Below, one piece after another: positions 7,792-18,749 of a stretch of 64,000 nt of DNA. Below the pieces are notes generated by a model. That model saw nothing but the letters and a program-made list of their open reading frames with translations. It made no database searches and was not told the DNA's origin. This stretch comes from Symbiobacterium thermophilum IAM 14863 (GTDB taxonomy: Bacteria > Bacillota > Sulfobacillia > Symbiobacteriales > Symbiobacteriaceae), in NCBI RefSeq assembly GCF_000009905.1, contig NC_006177.1:620001-684000 (forward strand), written 5' to 3'. Both the position numbers and the translations under genes were made by a program. Position 1 is the first letter of the stretch, and each line of letters starts with the position of its first letter.

Positions 7792-7885
7792 CCCGATGCC
7801 GGAGTGCCCGGGCGCGGCCGGCACGACTCCCGCGGGGCGGTGCCGGTCGGCTAAGGCCCCGGTTTCCTGAAGGGGGCGTGATCCC

Positions 7886-8890
7886 GTGCTCGACCATCGT
7901 GCCGCGGGGCTGACCGATGAACAGGCCCTCGCGATCTACCGCTGGATGCTCCTCACCCGGCGGCTGGACGAACGGCTCGGGGTCCTGCAGCGGAGCGGCG
8001 CCATCCCCCTGGCCCTGTCCAGCCGGGGGCACGAGGCGGCCCAGGTGGGGGCCGCCCTGGCGTTCGCGCGGGGGAAGGACTGGTGGTTCCCCTACTACCG
8101 CGACCTGGGGGCCGTGCTGGTCGCCGGCACGACGCCGCTGGACGTGATGTTGTCTTCCTTCGGCCGGGCGGCGGACCCGTCGTCGGGCGGTCGGCAGACG
8201 CCGTACAACTGGGGCGACCGGCGGCTGAACATCGTCGCGCGGTCGGCGCCGGTCGGAGTGCAGATCCCCCAGGCGGTGGGGGTGGCGCAGGCGGCGGTCC
8301 GCAGGGGCGATCCGATCGTGGTGTACTGCAGCTTCGGCGAGGGCGCCGCGTCCCAGGGCGACTTCCACGAGGGGCTGAACTGGGCGGCGTTGCACCGCCT
8401 GCCCGTCATCTTTTTCTGCCAGAACAACGGCTGGGCGATCTCGGTGCCGCTCAGCCGCCAGGTGGCCGGGGGCAGCGTCGCCGCGCGGGCGGCGGGGTAC
8501 GGCATCGAGGGCGTCAGCCTCGACGGGACGGATCCGTTCGCGGTCCACGCCGCGGTCCGGCGGGCGGTGGTGCGGGCGCGCGCCGGCGGCGGGCCGGCCC
8601 TGATCGAGGCCCGGGTGCACAGGCTCGACCCCCACACCTGCGACGACAACCACGCGGCGTACCGGACCGGGGCGGAGCTCAGGGCGGCGCGGGAGGCTGA
8701 CCCGCTGCCCGCCGTGGCAGACTATCTGCGGCGGCGGGGGCTGCTCACGGACGCTGCGGCCGCGGCGGTGGAGCGGGCCGTCGCGGCGGAGATCGACGCT
8801 GCGGAGGCCGCGGCGCGGGCGGCCCGCCCGCCGGCCGGCGAGGAGGCGCTGGGGCCGGTCACAGCGCCACCTGCTCCAGCGCCTCCTTGA
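7886..8890 (+). CDS. 2-oxoacid dehydrogenase E1 component, alpha subunit (thiamine-PP dependent)
   Basis: 334 residues. '[14 protein letters not shown]', '[13 protein letters not shown]', '[12 protein letters not shown]' and the thiamine-diphosphate motif from [14 protein letters not shown] to FFCQNN (residues about 150-185; GEG for the usual GDG) identify the alpha subunit of pyruvate/branched-chain 2-oxoacid dehydrogenase E1. [10 protein letters not shown] near 250 resembles the phosphorylation-loop region. These enzymes normally need an E1-beta subunit, lipoylated E2 and E3. No E1-beta or E3 is in this window. It starts with GTG 7886 after GAAGGGGGCG. Its 3' end overlaps the convergent E2-core gene by 32 bp. 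Confidence 0.85.
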
Positions 8891-9647
8891 CGGTCGCGAG
8901 GAAGCCGATCATCTCCGCCCCGTCCACCGCCCGGTGGTCCGCGGTGAGCGCGAGGTACATCATCGGTCGGATCGCGAGCTGGTCGTCCCCGACGACGACC
9001 GGTCGCTTCTGGATGGCCTCGAACGCCAGGATCCCGACGTTGGGCGGCTGGATGATGGGCGTGCCGAACAGGGTGGCCCCGTAGCGGCCCGTGTTGGTGA
9101 TGACGAACGTGTGGCCCGAGAGCTCGTGCGGCGAGAGCAGCCCGGCCCGGGCCTTCTGGGTCTGCAGGTGGATCGCCCGGGCCAGGTCCCAGAAGCCCAT
9201 CCGCTCGGCCCCCGGGACGACGGGCAGCAGGACGCCCCCTGGCACCGCCGTGGCGATGCCCAGGTTGATGTACCGCGGGATGACGAACCCCTGGGGGGTG
9301 AGCATGGCGTTCATGATCGGCCACGCCTTCAGGGCCCGGACGGTCGCGGCGGCGAAAAACGGCAGGTAGGTCAGCCGGATGCCCAGGTGCCGCTCGGCCA
9401 GCGGCTTCAGCGACTCGCGCACCGAGATGAGCCCCGTCGCGTCGACCTCGGCCACCACGGTGACCGGGGCGGTGGTCCGCTGGGCCTGCTCCAGGTTGAG
9501 CATGGAGACCCGGCGGATGTGGCTGAGCGGCAGGGTGACGACCGGGGGGAACGGCGGGCCGCCCATGGCCAGGGGGTTGTCGGGCGTGCCGCCGGGCAGC
9601 AGGAGGCCGGCCGGCGCGCCGGGGGGCGGGCTCGGGAACAGCTGCAC
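8859..9647 (-). CDS. Stand-alone 2-oxoacid dehydrogenase E2 catalytic core (no lipoyl domain)
   Basis: 262 residues comprising only the acyltransferase core. The family features '[17 protein letters not shown]', '[21 protein letters not shown]', '[26 protein letters not shown]' and the catalytic [11 protein letters not shown] (His and Asp of HxxxD) are present. The N-terminal lipoyl domain and peripheral-subunit-binding domain of normal E2 (usually about 150-200 more residues) are absent; instead about 40 Pro/Gly-rich residues precede the core. It therefore could not work as a usual swinging-arm E2 alone. GTG 9647 has GGGAGGAG upstream. Confidence 0.83.
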
Positions 9648-9831
9648 CGGAACTCCTCCCCTCGCTGGCAGGATGCTGCACCAGCATATGCCGCGGAAGC
9701 TGCCGCGCCCCCGCGGCGGGCGCGGCAGGGGCGCGATAGACGGGCTCTTGAACTGCGATCAAAAACATCAAGAGCCGCAGGAGCCGGGGGCCGCCGGCCC
9801 CGGTGCAGGAGTGCCGGGCCGGTGAGCGAAC

Positions 9832-9852
9832 TTTGTAAAACGAAGGTACAAA
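9832..9852. promoter_or_regulatory. Inverted repeat TTTGTA-n9-TACAAA upstream of ppsR
   Basis: TTTGTA and TACAAA, 9 bp apart, form an AT-rich dyad in an otherwise GC-rich leader 45 bp before the ppsR start. It could be an operator or could overlap a promoter; the sequence does not identify the regulator. A second dyad, GGCTCTTGA with TCAAGAGCC (9743-9776), lies further upstream and has no T-tract. Confidence 0.4.
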
Positions 9853-9896
9853 AGCGGCGTCGGATGTGCACACGGGAACAAGCAGGGAGGGCTCAG

Positions 9897-10718
9897 ATGG
9901 TCGCCAAGCCGGTCATCTTCGTGGTCTCGGACTCCGTCGGCGAGACGGCCGACCTGGTCACCCGTGCCGCGCTGTCCCAGTGGGGCCAGCGCAGCGTGGA
10001 GATTCGCCGGTTCCCCATGATCGACGACCCGCAGTCCCTTCGGGAGGTGATAGACGCAGCGCGACAGCAGCCCACCCTGATTGTGTACACCATCATCGTC
10101 CCTGAGATCCGCAAGGAGCTCCAGCGGCTGGTTGATATGTGGGATATACCCGCTGTGGACATTATGGGGCCCATGCTGGACGGGATCTCCCGACTGCTCG
10201 GGGCGCCCGAGAAGCTTGAGCCCGGTCGGATACACCGCCTGGATGATGATTACTTCCGCCGCATCGAGGCCGTGGAGTTCGCGGTGAAGTACGACGACGG
10301 CAAGGACCCCCGCGGTTTCCTGCGGGCCGATGCCGTGCTGATCGGCGTATCCCGCTCGTCCAAGACCCCGGTCTCGATGTACCTCGCCCACCGGCGGTAC
10401 AAGGTGGCGAACCTGCCGCTGGTGCCGGAGGTCAGCCTGCCCAAGGAGCTCTTCCTCGTCCCGCCCCACAAGGTGGTTGGCCTGCGGGTCAGCCCCGAGA
10501 AGCTGCATCAGATCCGCGAAGAACGCATCAAGACCATCGGCCTCAGGTCAGACGCGAATTACTCGAGCATGGAAAGAATTCTCCAGGAGTTGGACTACGC
10601 CGAGTCGGTCTTCAAGAAGGTCGGATGCGCGGTGATTGATGTGACGAACAAGGCGGTTGAAGAGACGGCGGTCCGGGTCCTGGAAATCATCAACCGAGGG
10701 GTGAATTTCGGTGACTAA
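9897..10718 (+). CDS. ppsR: PPDK regulatory protein (ADP-dependent kinase / phosphate-dependent phosphorylase)
   Basis: 273 residues of the PF03618 family (DUF299, YqfL in Bacillus). '[17 protein letters not shown]' at the N-terminus and the P-loop-like '[15 protein letters not shown]' near 150 are diagnostic, and '[20 protein letters not shown]' near 230 completes the fold. The enzyme inactivates PPDK by ADP-dependent phosphorylation of a threonine and reverses it by phosphorolysis. Here the gene overlaps ppdK by 8 bp, so regulator and target are co-translated. ATG 9897 follows GGGAGG. Confidence 0.93.
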
Positions 10719-13389
10719 GAAGTGGGTGTATCTCTTCCACGAGGGTCGGGCCGACATGCGGATGCTGCTGGGCGGCAAGGGCGCCAACCTGGCCGAGATG
10801 ACCAACATCGGCCTGCCGGTGCCTCCGGGCTTCACGATCACCACCGAAGTCTGCCGGGAGTACCAGAAGACCAAGCAGCTCGATCCCGAGGTGATCGAGC
10901 AGGTCAACGCCGCCCTCACCGCCCTGGAGCAGCAGACGGGCAAGAAGTTCGGCGACCCGCGCAACCCCCTGCTGGTTTCGGTCCGGTCCGGTGCGCCGAT
11001 CTCGATGCCGGGCATGATGGACACCGTCCTCAACCTGGGCCTGAACGACGAGACCGTGGTGGCCATGGCCGAGCTGACCGGCAACGAGCGGTTCGCCTGG
11101 GACTCTTACCGGCGCTTCATCCAGATGTTCTCCAACGTCGTGCTGGGCATCGAGCTGCACAACTTCGAGGCCATCCTGGAGGCGCACAAGAAGCGGAACG
11201 GGTTCACCCAGGACATCGAGCTGCAGGCCGAGCACTTCAAGGCGATCGTGCCCGAGTACAAGGCCGTCGTCGAAAAGCACACCGGCAAGCCCTTCCCGAT
11301 GGACCCCCGTGAGCAGCTGATGGCGGCCATCCGGGCCGTGTTCGAGTCGTGGGACAACCCGCGCGCGCAGGTCTACCGGAAGATCAACAAGATCTCCGAC
11401 GACCTGGGTACGGCCGTCAACGTGCAGGCCATGGCCTTCGGCAACATGGGTGACGACTCGGCGACGGGCGTCTGCTTCACCCGCAACCCGAACTCCGGCG
11501 CCAAGGAGTTCTATGGCGAGTACCTGCCCAACGCCCAGGGCGAGGACGTGGTGGCCGGCATCCGCACGCCGTATCCGATCGCCCACCTGAAGGAGACCAT
11601 GCCCGAGGTCTACCAGCAGTTGTTCGACCTCTGTGAGCTGCTGGAGAGCCACTACAAGGACATGCAGGACATCGAGTTCACCGTGGAGCGGGGCAAGCTC
11701 TACATGCTGCAGTGCCGGGCCGGCAAGCGGACGCCCATCGCCTCCATCAAGATCGCCGTCGACCTGGTGAAGGAAGGCAAGATCTCGAAGGAGCAGGCGG
11801 TCCTGCGGGTGGATCCGGAGCAGATCAACAACATCCTGCACCCGGCCATCGATCCCAAGGCGAAGCTGGACATCCTGGCCAAGGGCCTGGCCGCCTCGCC
11901 CGGCGCCGCCACCGGCATGTGCGTCTTCGACCCCGACCGGGCCGCCAAGCTGGCGGGCGAGGGCCACAAGGTCATCCTGGTGCGCCCCGAGACCTCGCCG
12001 GATGACATCCACGGCATGGTCGTCGCCCAGGGCATCCTCACCTCCCGCGGCGGCATGACCTCCCACGCCGCCATCGTCTCCCGCGGCATGGGCAAGCCCT
12101 GCGTGGTCGGCTGCGAGGCCATCAAGGTCGACCTGGAGGCGCGGGAGTTCCGCGTGAACGGCCGCGTGGTGAAGGAGGGCGAGGTCATCTCCATCGACGG
12201 CGCCACCGGCAACGTGATCTACGGCGAGGTCCCCGTGGTGGATCCCGAACTGTCGCCGGAGTTCCGCACGCTGCTCAGCTGGGCGGACGAGATCCGGACC
12301 ATGGGCGTGCGGGCCAACGCCGACACCCCGATCGACGCCGCGAAGGCCCGCGAGTTCGGCGCCGAGGGCATCGGCCTCTGCCGCACGGAGCACATGTTTG
12401 GCCAGGGCGGCCATCATCCCGAGCGCATGGCCGTGGCCCGCGAGATGATCCTCGCCGAGACCACCGAGGAGCGGATGGTGGCGTTGGAGAAGCTCCAGGA
12501 GATGCAGCGGCAGGACTTCTACGAGATCTTCAAGGCCATGAACCCGTTCCCGGTGACGATCCGCCTGCTGGATCCGCCGCTGCATGAGTTCCTGCCCGAC
12601 GCGGAGGATCTGGCGATTGAGGTCGCCATCATGCGGGAGCGGGGCGAGACGGGGTCTGAGCTGCAGGAGAAGGAGGCCCTGCTGAAGAAGGTCCGGGCGC
12701 TGGCCGAGATGAACCCGATGCTGGGCTTCCGCGGCTGCCGCCTCGGCATGATCTACCCCGAGATCTACGAGATGCAGGTGCGGGCGATCTTCGAGGCCGC
12801 CGCACAGTGCAACAAGGAAGGCATGGTCGTCGAGCCCGAGATCATGCACCCGCTGGTCAGTATCGTCACCGAGTTCTCCTTCCTGCGCGAGATGACCGAC
12901 CGGATCGCCCGGGAGGTCATGGAGAAGCACGGCGTCACCTTCAAGTACATGGTCGGCACGATGATCGAGGTGCCGCGGGCGGCCGTCACCGCCGACGAGA
13001 TCGCCGAGCACGCGCAGTTCTTCTCCTTCGGCACCAACGATCTGACCCAGACCACCTTCGGCTTCTCCCGCGATGACGCCGAGGGCAAGTTCCTGGCCCA
13101 GTACGTCGAGCAGAAGGTGCTGCCGGAGAACCCGTTCGTCACCATCGACCGCAAGGGCGTGGGCAAGATGGTGGAGATCGCGTGCGAGCTCGGGCGCAAG
13201 GTCCGTCCGGACATCAAGCTGGGCGTCTGCGGCGAACACGGCGGCGATCCGTCGTCCATCGAGTTCTTCCAGAGCTGCGGCCTGACGTACGTCTCCTGCT
13301 CGCCGTACCGGGTGCCCGTGGCCCGGCTGGCGGCGGCACAGGCGGCGGCCAGGGCCAAAGGCGAGCGCGCCACGTCCAGCACCGTGTAG
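10711..13389 (+). CDS. ppdK: Pyruvate, phosphate dikinase
   Basis: 892 residues, normal length. It interconverts pyruvate, ATP and phosphate with PEP, AMP and pyrophosphate. Visible in order: the N-terminal nucleotide-binding domain ([10 protein letters not shown] near 25, [18 protein letters not shown] near 92), the phosphohistidine domain with [19 protein letters not shown] (catalytic His452, with the neighbouring Thr being the PpsR target in the family) and the C-terminal TIM barrel with [13 protein letters not shown] (catalytic Cys840). GTG 10711 lies within the end of ppsR. A dyad at 13404-13441 follows the stop. Confidence 0.96.
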
Positions 13390-13403
13390 CGGCGGTGCAC
13401 GGG

Positions 13404-13441
13404 GTCAGGGTCCGCTTCCCGGTGGGGGAGCGGACCCTGAC
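13404..13441 (+). terminator. Hairpin after ppdK
   Basis: GTCAGGGTCCGCT pairs with AGCGGACCCTGAC around a G/C-rich loop (13-bp stem), 15 bp after the ppdK stop. There is no U-run behind it, so it may be an RNA-stabilising or Rho-associated end rather than a classical terminator. Confidence 0.55.
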
Positions 13442-13588
13442 GATCGTGCGGAAGGAATCGCGCCCTCCATTGTCGAAAGGGAGAACGCCCGCCAGACACC
13501 CTCGCCGCCGTCCACTTCTTTCCTCCCGGTGGTTCCGAGGGGTTTTCTATTGGGGCGCGACTGTTCCGGCACGATGAGGTGGTGATCG

Positions 13589-15460
13589 GTGGCCCGGTTC
13601 GACCAGGCATTCAAGGACGAGGTGCGCGCCAGGAACGACATCGTCGAAGTGATCTCCGCCTATGTGAAACTGGAGCGCAGGGGCAACCGGTACGTGGGGC
13701 TCTGTCCCTTCCACAGCGAGAAGACGCCCTCGTTCCACGTCGTGCCCGACGGGCAGTTCTACTACTGCTTCGGCTGCAAGGCCAGCGGCGACGTGTTCAC
13801 CTTCCTGATGGAGCGCGAGCACCTTACCTTCTACGAGGCGCTGGTGCAGCTGGCGCAGCGCGCCCGCATCCCCCTGCCGCAGGAGGAGCGGACGCCGGAA
13901 GAGGAGCGGGCCTACCGTGAGCGGCGCGACATGTACGCCGCGCTCGACCTGGCGGCTCGTTTCTATCACCACCAGCTCTTCACCCCGGCCGGCAAGCCGG
14001 GGCTGGACTATCTCCTGGGCCGTGGGCTGACCGAGGAGACCATCCGCCGCTTCCGGCTCGGGTGGGCCCCGGGTCGCGGAGCGCTCTTCCGGGCACTGCG
14101 GGACCGCTTCCCGCCCCAGATCCTCCAGAAGGCGGGGCTGATCGTGCCCCGGCGGGACGGCCCGGGCTTCATGGACGTCTTCTTCGAGCGGGTCATGTTC
14201 CCCATCGCCGACCTGTCCGGCCGGGTGATCGGCTTCGGCGGGCGGATCCTCGGCGGCGAGGGCGCCAAGTACAAGAACACGGCGGAAACCCCGCTGTTCG
14301 TGAAGCGCCACGTCCTCTTCGGATTGGATCAGGCCAAAGAGGCGATGCGCGCCAGGAATCAGGCGATCCTCGTCGAAGGATACATGGACGTCCTCATGCC
14401 CCACCAGGCGGGGATCCAGAACGTGGTGGCGCCGTTGGGCACGGCCCTCACGGACGAACAGGTGCGGATCATCCGCCAGCAGGCCCAGCAGGTCATCGTC
14501 GCCTTCGACATGGACACGGCCGGCCAGCTGGCGACGCTGCGCGGCCTGCAGAAGCTCTACGACAGCGGCTGCGACGTGCGGGTGTTGCAGCTTCCCGACG
14601 GGAAGGATCCGGACGAGTTCATCCGCACCCATGGTGCACCTGCGTTCGTCGAACGAATCGAACAGGCTCTTCCGCTAATCGAGTTCCGGCTCAGCCTGGC
14701 CCTGCCCGCCACCCGCCGGCCGACGCCGGAGGAGATGGCGAAAGCCGTGGAGTCGGTGGCGCAGGTCCTGGCGGACGTGCGCAACGAGGTCGTGCGGGAG
14801 GCGTACGTCGACCAGGTGGCGGACCGGCTGGCCGGGGACAACCCGCTGGCCAAGCCCGATCTGAAGCTGGCGATCGATCGCCAGATGAACCGCCTGCTTC
14901 GCCGGGGATTCCAGCATAATCTGCCAGATTCCAGGAATAATAGAAGAGGTCCGGGAGCACCTGCCTCGCCCGGACCGACGCGTCCTCGCCCGGACCAGGC
15001 CCCGGTCACCCAGGCGGAGGGGGCCCGCCGGGCTGAGCGTGTGCTGCTGTACCTGCTGCTGGAGCACCCGGGGCTGCTCCGCACCGTGGAGGCGGAGCTG
15101 GGGGAGGAGCCCTTCTCCGACCCCCACCACCGGCAGATCTACAGGGCGGGGCGCGCACTGCTGGCGGAGGCAGACCCCCTGGCGGGCGGAGGAGTGATCG
15201 CCCGCCTGTTCGATCGCCTGTCGGATCCGGAGGCCAGACAGGTCCTCACCGAGATGGCCGTTACACCGATGCTGACCAGCGATCCGGAAAAGGAAGCGGC
15301 AGACTGCATCGAGAAGATAAGGAAGCATAGAGATTCGAGGAGACTAGAGGACTTGGAGAACCAGATCAAGGCCGCGGCAGCAGCGAGCCGGAGAGTGGAT
15401 CCGGCCATATGGAACGAGTACATGGCGCTTGTGCGTAAACTCAAGTCAACCCGATCCTGA
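13589..15460 (+). CDS. dnaG: DNA primase
   Basis: 623 residues. Zinc-binding CHC2 motif: Cys39, His42 (CPFH), Cys60 and Cys63 (CFGC). The central 'ILVEGYMDVLMPHQAGI' with 'FDMDTAG' forms the Toprim metal site of the RNA polymerase domain (about 255-340). The C-terminal helicase-binding domain starts near 440 after a Pro/Arg-rich linker. It makes RNA primers at the replication fork. GTG 13589 follows GAGGTGGTGAT. The next gene, rpoD, starts 27 bp after the stop, the usual Firmicutes operon. Confidence 0.96.
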   Translation: MARFDQAFKDEVRARNDIVEVISAYVKLERRGNRYVGLCPFHSEKTPSFHVVPDGQFYYCFGCKASGDVFTFLMEREHLTFYEALVQLAQRARIPLPQEERTPEEERAYRERRDMYAALDLAARFYHHQLFTPAGKPGLDYLLGRGLTEETIRRFRLGWAPGRGALFRALRDRFPPQILQKAGLIVPRRDGPGFMDVFFERVMFPIADLSGRVIGFGGRILGGEGAKYKNTAETPLFVKRHVLFGLDQAKEAMRARNQAILVEGYMDVLMPHQAGIQNVVAPLGTALTDEQVRIIRQQAQQVIVAFDMDTAGQLATLRGLQKLYDSGCDVRVLQLPDGKDPDEFIRTHGAPAFVERIEQALPLIEFRLSLALPATRRPTPEEMAKAVESVAQVLADVRNEVVREAYVDQVADRLAGDNPLAKPDLKLAIDRQMNRLLRRGFQHNLPDSRNNRRGPGAPASPGPTRPRPDQAPVTQAEGARRAERVLLYLLLEHPGLLRTVEAELGEEPFSDPHHRQIYRAGRALLAEADPLAGGGVIARLFDRLSDPEARQVLTEMAVTPMLTSDPEKEAADCIEKIRKHRDSRRLEDLENQIKAAAAASRRVDPAIWNEYMALVRKLKSTRS

Positions 15461-15487
15461 GGCGGCTGCGGAAGGGGGGTAGTCATC

Positions 15488-16654
15488 ATGGAGTCCAACG
15501 AAGCGAAGATGCAGAACGCCCGCGAACTGGTGAAGCAGCTCATCGCGAAAGGCAAGCGCAAGGGAAGCCTGAGCTACGACGAGGTGGCGGATTCCCTGCA
15601 GGAGCTGGAACTGGACGCTGAGCAGATGGAAGCCATCTTCGACACGCTGACGGAGGCGGGCATCAAGCTGCAGGGCGACGAACCCGACGAGGCGGAGGAG
15701 CCGGTGGACGGCGACGCCGACGTCGAAGCCCTGGACGTGGTCGAGCCCCCGCCCGTGGACGACGCGGAGCCGGATGACGACGCCGCAGCCGGCGAGGATG
15801 ACGACCTCTCGGTCCCGGAAGGGATTGCCATCGATGACCCGGTCCGCATGTACCTGAAGGAGATCGGGCGCGTTCCGCTGCTCACGGCCGAGGAAGAGAT
15901 CATGTACGCCGAGCGCATCGAGAAGGGCGACGAGGAGGCCAAGCGCAAGCTGGCCGAGGCGAACCTTCGGCTGGTCGTCTCCATCGCCAAGCGCTACGTG
16001 GGCCGGGGTATGCAGTTCCTCGACCTGATTCAGGAGGGCAATCTCGGCCTGATCAAGGCCGTTGAGAAGTTCGACTACCGCAAGGGCTTCAAGTTCTCCA
16101 CCTACGCCACGTGGTGGATCCGCCAGGCGATCACCCGCGCGATCGCGGACCAGGCCCGGACCATCCGCATCCCGGTGCACATGGTCGAGACGATCAACAA
16201 GCTGATCCGGGTCACCCGCCAGCTGGTGCAGGAGTTGGGGCGGGAGCCGACCCCGGAGGAGATCGCCGCCGTCATGGATATCCCGGTGGAGCGGGTCCGG
16301 GAAATCCAGAAGATCGCGCAGGAGCCGGTGTCGCTGGAGACGCCGATCGGCGAGGAGGAGGACTCGCATCTGGGCGACTTCATCGAGGACCAGGATGCCC
16401 CCGCCCCGGCCGAAGCGGCCTCGTTCACCCTCCTGAAGGAGCAGCTGGAGGAGGTCCTGGAATCCCTGACCCCCCGGGAGGAGAAGGTGCTGCGCCTGCG
16501 GTTCGGCCTGGACGACGGCCGCGCCCGCACGCTGGAGGAGGTCGGCCAGGTCTTCGGCGTGACTCGGGAGCGGATCCGGCAGATCGAGGCCAAGGCTCTG
16601 CGCAAGCTGCGCCATCCGAGCCGGTCGAAGAAGCTGAAGGACTATCTCGAGTAA
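15488..16654 (+). CDS. rpoD: RNA polymerase primary sigma factor (sigma-A)
   Basis: 388 residues. Region 1.1 at about 8-65, an acidic Asp/Glu linker to about 110, region 1.2 beginning [17 protein letters not shown] near 117, region 2 with '[20 protein letters not shown]' and '[16 protein letters not shown]', region 3, and region 4.2 helix-turn-helix ending [17 protein letters not shown]. The length and 2.4/4.2 motifs are those of group 1 sigma factors, similar to Bacillus SigA. ATG 15488 has GGAAGGGGGG upstream. A T-tailed terminator follows. Confidence 0.97.
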   Translation: MESNEAKMQNARELVKQLIAKGKRKGSLSYDEVADSLQELELDAEQMEAIFDTLTEAGIKLQGDEPDEAEEPVDGDADVEALDVVEPPPVDDAEPDDDAAAGEDDDLSVPEGIAIDDPVRMYLKEIGRVPLLTAEEEIMYAERIEKGDEEAKRKLAEANLRLVVSIAKRYVGRGMQFLDLIQEGNLGLIKAVEKFDYRKGFKFSTYATWWIRQAITRAIADQARTIRIPVHMVETINKLIRVTRQLVQELGREPTPEEIAAVMDIPVERVREIQKIAQEPVSLETPIGEEEDSHLGDFIEDQDAPAPAEAASFTLLKEQLEEVLESLTPREEKVLRLRFGLDDGRARTLEEVGQVFGVTRERIRQIEAKALRKLRHPSRSKKLKDYLE

Positions 16655-16673
16655 CATACTTGCCGTCGGCATT

Positions 16674-16708
16674 AAGAGCCGGGTCGCACCCGGCTCTTCT
16701 TTGTTTTT
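16674..16708 (+). terminator. Intrinsic terminator of dnaG-rpoD
   Basis: AAGAGCCGGGT and ACCCGGCTCTT form an 11-bp stem with a 3-nt loop, followed by ctttgttttt. Textbook Rho-independent terminator 19 bp after rpoD. Confidence 0.95.
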
Positions 16709-17135
16709 CCCCTTCCACCTCCAGGGGAGGGTGGGCTGCGCGGATTCCAAGCTTGGCTTCGATCTGGCCCAACTTGCGGTACGTGCGGCTCCGTTGAATG
16801 CCGTCGCCGTCCTGTCGAACAGCGAAAGAGCGAAGCTGGTGTGACGGCGCCCGCGAGTCTCATGGCGGTGGGGCAGAAGCGCCGGGCCAGGGCCGTTCGT
16901 CGGCCCGGGTCCTCGTTCGCGCCCGACAAGCGCCCGTTTGGTTTGACGGAACTGCCGGGTTCTTGCGATGTACGGTCGCGTTGGGCATGCGAACGGCTGT
17001 GCCGGGGTGGGCCAGGGCCCACCGTGCATCTGGCGGTCGAATTGCGCCCTCTTGTCGCCGATTCGGGGACTGCAACAAGTCACCTTATTATACTACCACC
17101 ATGATAAAACTGGCTGAAAGGCGGTGGATTTCCGG
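16709..17135. other. Intergenic region before aceB with no recognisable gene
   Basis: About 430 bp between the rpoD terminator and aceB. No convincing coding frame. A short perfect dyad GGTGGGCC/GGCCCACC lies at 17006-17023. An AT-rich stretch ending TTATTATACT (17085-17094) just upstream of aceB is the best -10 candidate (TATACT), but I find no good -35 at the right distance. Confidence 0.4.
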
Positions 17136-18728
17136 ATGCTCACCCTGGAGGGCGTTTCGATTCGGGGCGCACTGGGCGAGCGTTACGACGAGGTGCTCAC
17201 CCCCGAAGCGCTGGAGTTCCTGGTTCAGCTGCACCGCCGGTTTGCAGCCAGGCGCAGGGAGCTGCTCCGGCTGCGCGCTGAGCGGCAGGAGCGGCTGGAC
17301 CAGGGCGAGTGGCCCGACTTCCTCCCGGAGACCCGGCACATCCGGGAGGCGGAGTGGCAGGTGGCGCCCTACCCGCCCGACCTCGCGGACCGGCGGGTGG
17401 AGATCACCGGGCCCGTGGACCGCAAGATGATGATCAACGCCCTGAACTCCGGCGCCCGGGTGTTCATGGCCGACTTCGAGGACGCCAACACCCCCACGTG
17501 GGCCAACATCGTCGAGGGGCAGATCAACCTGATCGATGCCGTGAAGGGCACCATCACCTATACCAGCCCCGACGGCCGGGTCTACAGGCTGAAGGAGAAG
17601 GTGGCGACGCTCTTCGTGCGGCCCAGGGGCTGGCACCTGCCCGAACGGCACATCGTGATCGACGGCGAGCCGGCCTCGGGCAGCCTGGTCGACTTCGGGC
17701 TCTACTTCTTCCACAACGCCCGGCGGCTGATCGAGAAGGGCAGCGGGCCGTACTTCTACCTGCCGAAGCTGGAGAGCCACCTGGAGGCCCGTCTCTGGAA
17801 CGACGTGTTCTGCTTCGCCCAGGACTACCTGGGCATCCCCCGCGGCACCATCAAGGCGACCGTGCTGATCGAGACGATCCTCGCCGCCTTCGAGATGGAC
17901 GAGATCCTGTGGGAGCTCAGGGAGCACTCGGTGGGGCTCAACGCCGGACGCTGGGACTATATCTTCAGCTGCATCAAGAAGTTCCGGAACCGGCCCGAGG
18001 TCCGCTTCCCCGACCGCAGCGCCGTGACGATGACCGTCCCGTTCATGCGGGCCTACACCGAGCTGTTGGTGAAAACCTGCCACCGGCGGGGCACCTTCGC
18101 CATGGGCGGCATGGCGGCGTTCATCCCCAGCCGGAAGGACCCGCGGATCAACGCCGTCGCCCTGGAGAAGGTGCGGCAGGACAAGGAGCGGGAGGCCGGC
18201 GACGGATTCGACGGCACGTGGGTGGCCCACCCCGACCTGGTACCCGTCGCGACCGCCGTGTTTGACGAGGTGCTGGGCGAGAGGCCGAACCAGATCGACC
18301 GGCAGCGTTACGATGTGGAAGTTGGTGCTCGCGATCTCCTGAACTTTGCTGCGACGCCGGGCGCCATTACCGAGGAAGGGCTGCGGCTCAACATCAACGT
18401 GGGGATCCAGTATATCGAGTCGTGGCTCCGGGGTGTGGGGGCCGCGGCGATCCACAACCTGATGGAGGATGCCGCCACCGCCGAGATTTCCCGCTCGCAG
18501 GTGTGGCAGTGGGTGCGCCACGGGGCGACCCTGCAGGACGGGCGGCGGGTGACCCCGGAACTGGTCCGGGAACTGATCGAGGAGGAGATGGAGCGAATCC
18601 ACCGCCAGGTGGGGTCCCGGGCCTTCACGTGCGGGCGCTTCCAGGCCGCCCGGAAGCTGTTTGAGCAAGTGGCCTTGTCCGAGGAGTTTCCGGAGTTCCT
18701 GACGCTGCCCGGATACGACCTGATCTAG
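17136..18728 (+). CDS. aceB: Malate synthase A
   Basis: 530 residues, the size of malate synthase A. '[23 protein letters not shown]', '[11 protein letters not shown]', '[20 protein letters not shown]', '[22 protein letters not shown]' (catalytic Glu) and '[16 protein letters not shown]' are the family's active-site blocks; [12 protein letters not shown] near the end is the C-terminal cap. It condenses glyoxylate and acetyl-CoA to malate. I place the start at ATG 17136, about 10 bp after AAAGGCGG; an in-frame GTG at 17124 abuts that site. It is followed after 21 bp by isocitrate lyase, so the two make the complete glyoxylate bypass. Confidence 0.94.
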   Translation: MLTLEGVSIRGALGERYDEVLTPEALEFLVQLHRRFAARRRELLRLRAERQERLDQGEWPDFLPETRHIREAEWQVAPYPPDLADRRVEITGPVDRKMMINALNSGARVFMADFEDANTPTWANIVEGQINLIDAVKGTITYTSPDGRVYRLKEKVATLFVRPRGWHLPERHIVIDGEPASGSLVDFGLYFFHNARRLIEKGSGPYFYLPKLESHLEARLWNDVFCFAQDYLGIPRGTIKATVLIETILAAFEMDEILWELREHSVGLNAGRWDYIFSCIKKFRNRPEVRFPDRSAVTMTVPFMRAYTELLVKTCHRRGTFAMGGMAAFIPSRKDPRINAVALEKVRQDKEREAGDGFDGTWVAHPDLVPVATAVFDEVLGERPNQIDRQRYDVEVGARDLLNFAATPGAITEEGLRLNINVGIQYIESWLRGVGAAAIHNLMEDAATAEISRSQVWQWVRHGATLQDGRRVTPELVRELIEEEMERIHRQVGSRAFTCGRFQAARKLFEQVALSEEFPEFLTLPGYDLI

Positions 18729-18749
18729 ACTTGCGGGGAGGTATAGGAG

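Noticed and set aside
8934-9896. Long N-terminal extension of ppsR
   Set aside because: It runs antisense through the E2-core gene; ATG 9897 has a proper GGGAGG site and gives the family length.
17085-17100. Firm promoter call for aceB
   Set aside because: TATACT is a fair -10, but no -35 within 16-18 bp resembles TTGACA, so I list it only in the intergenic note.
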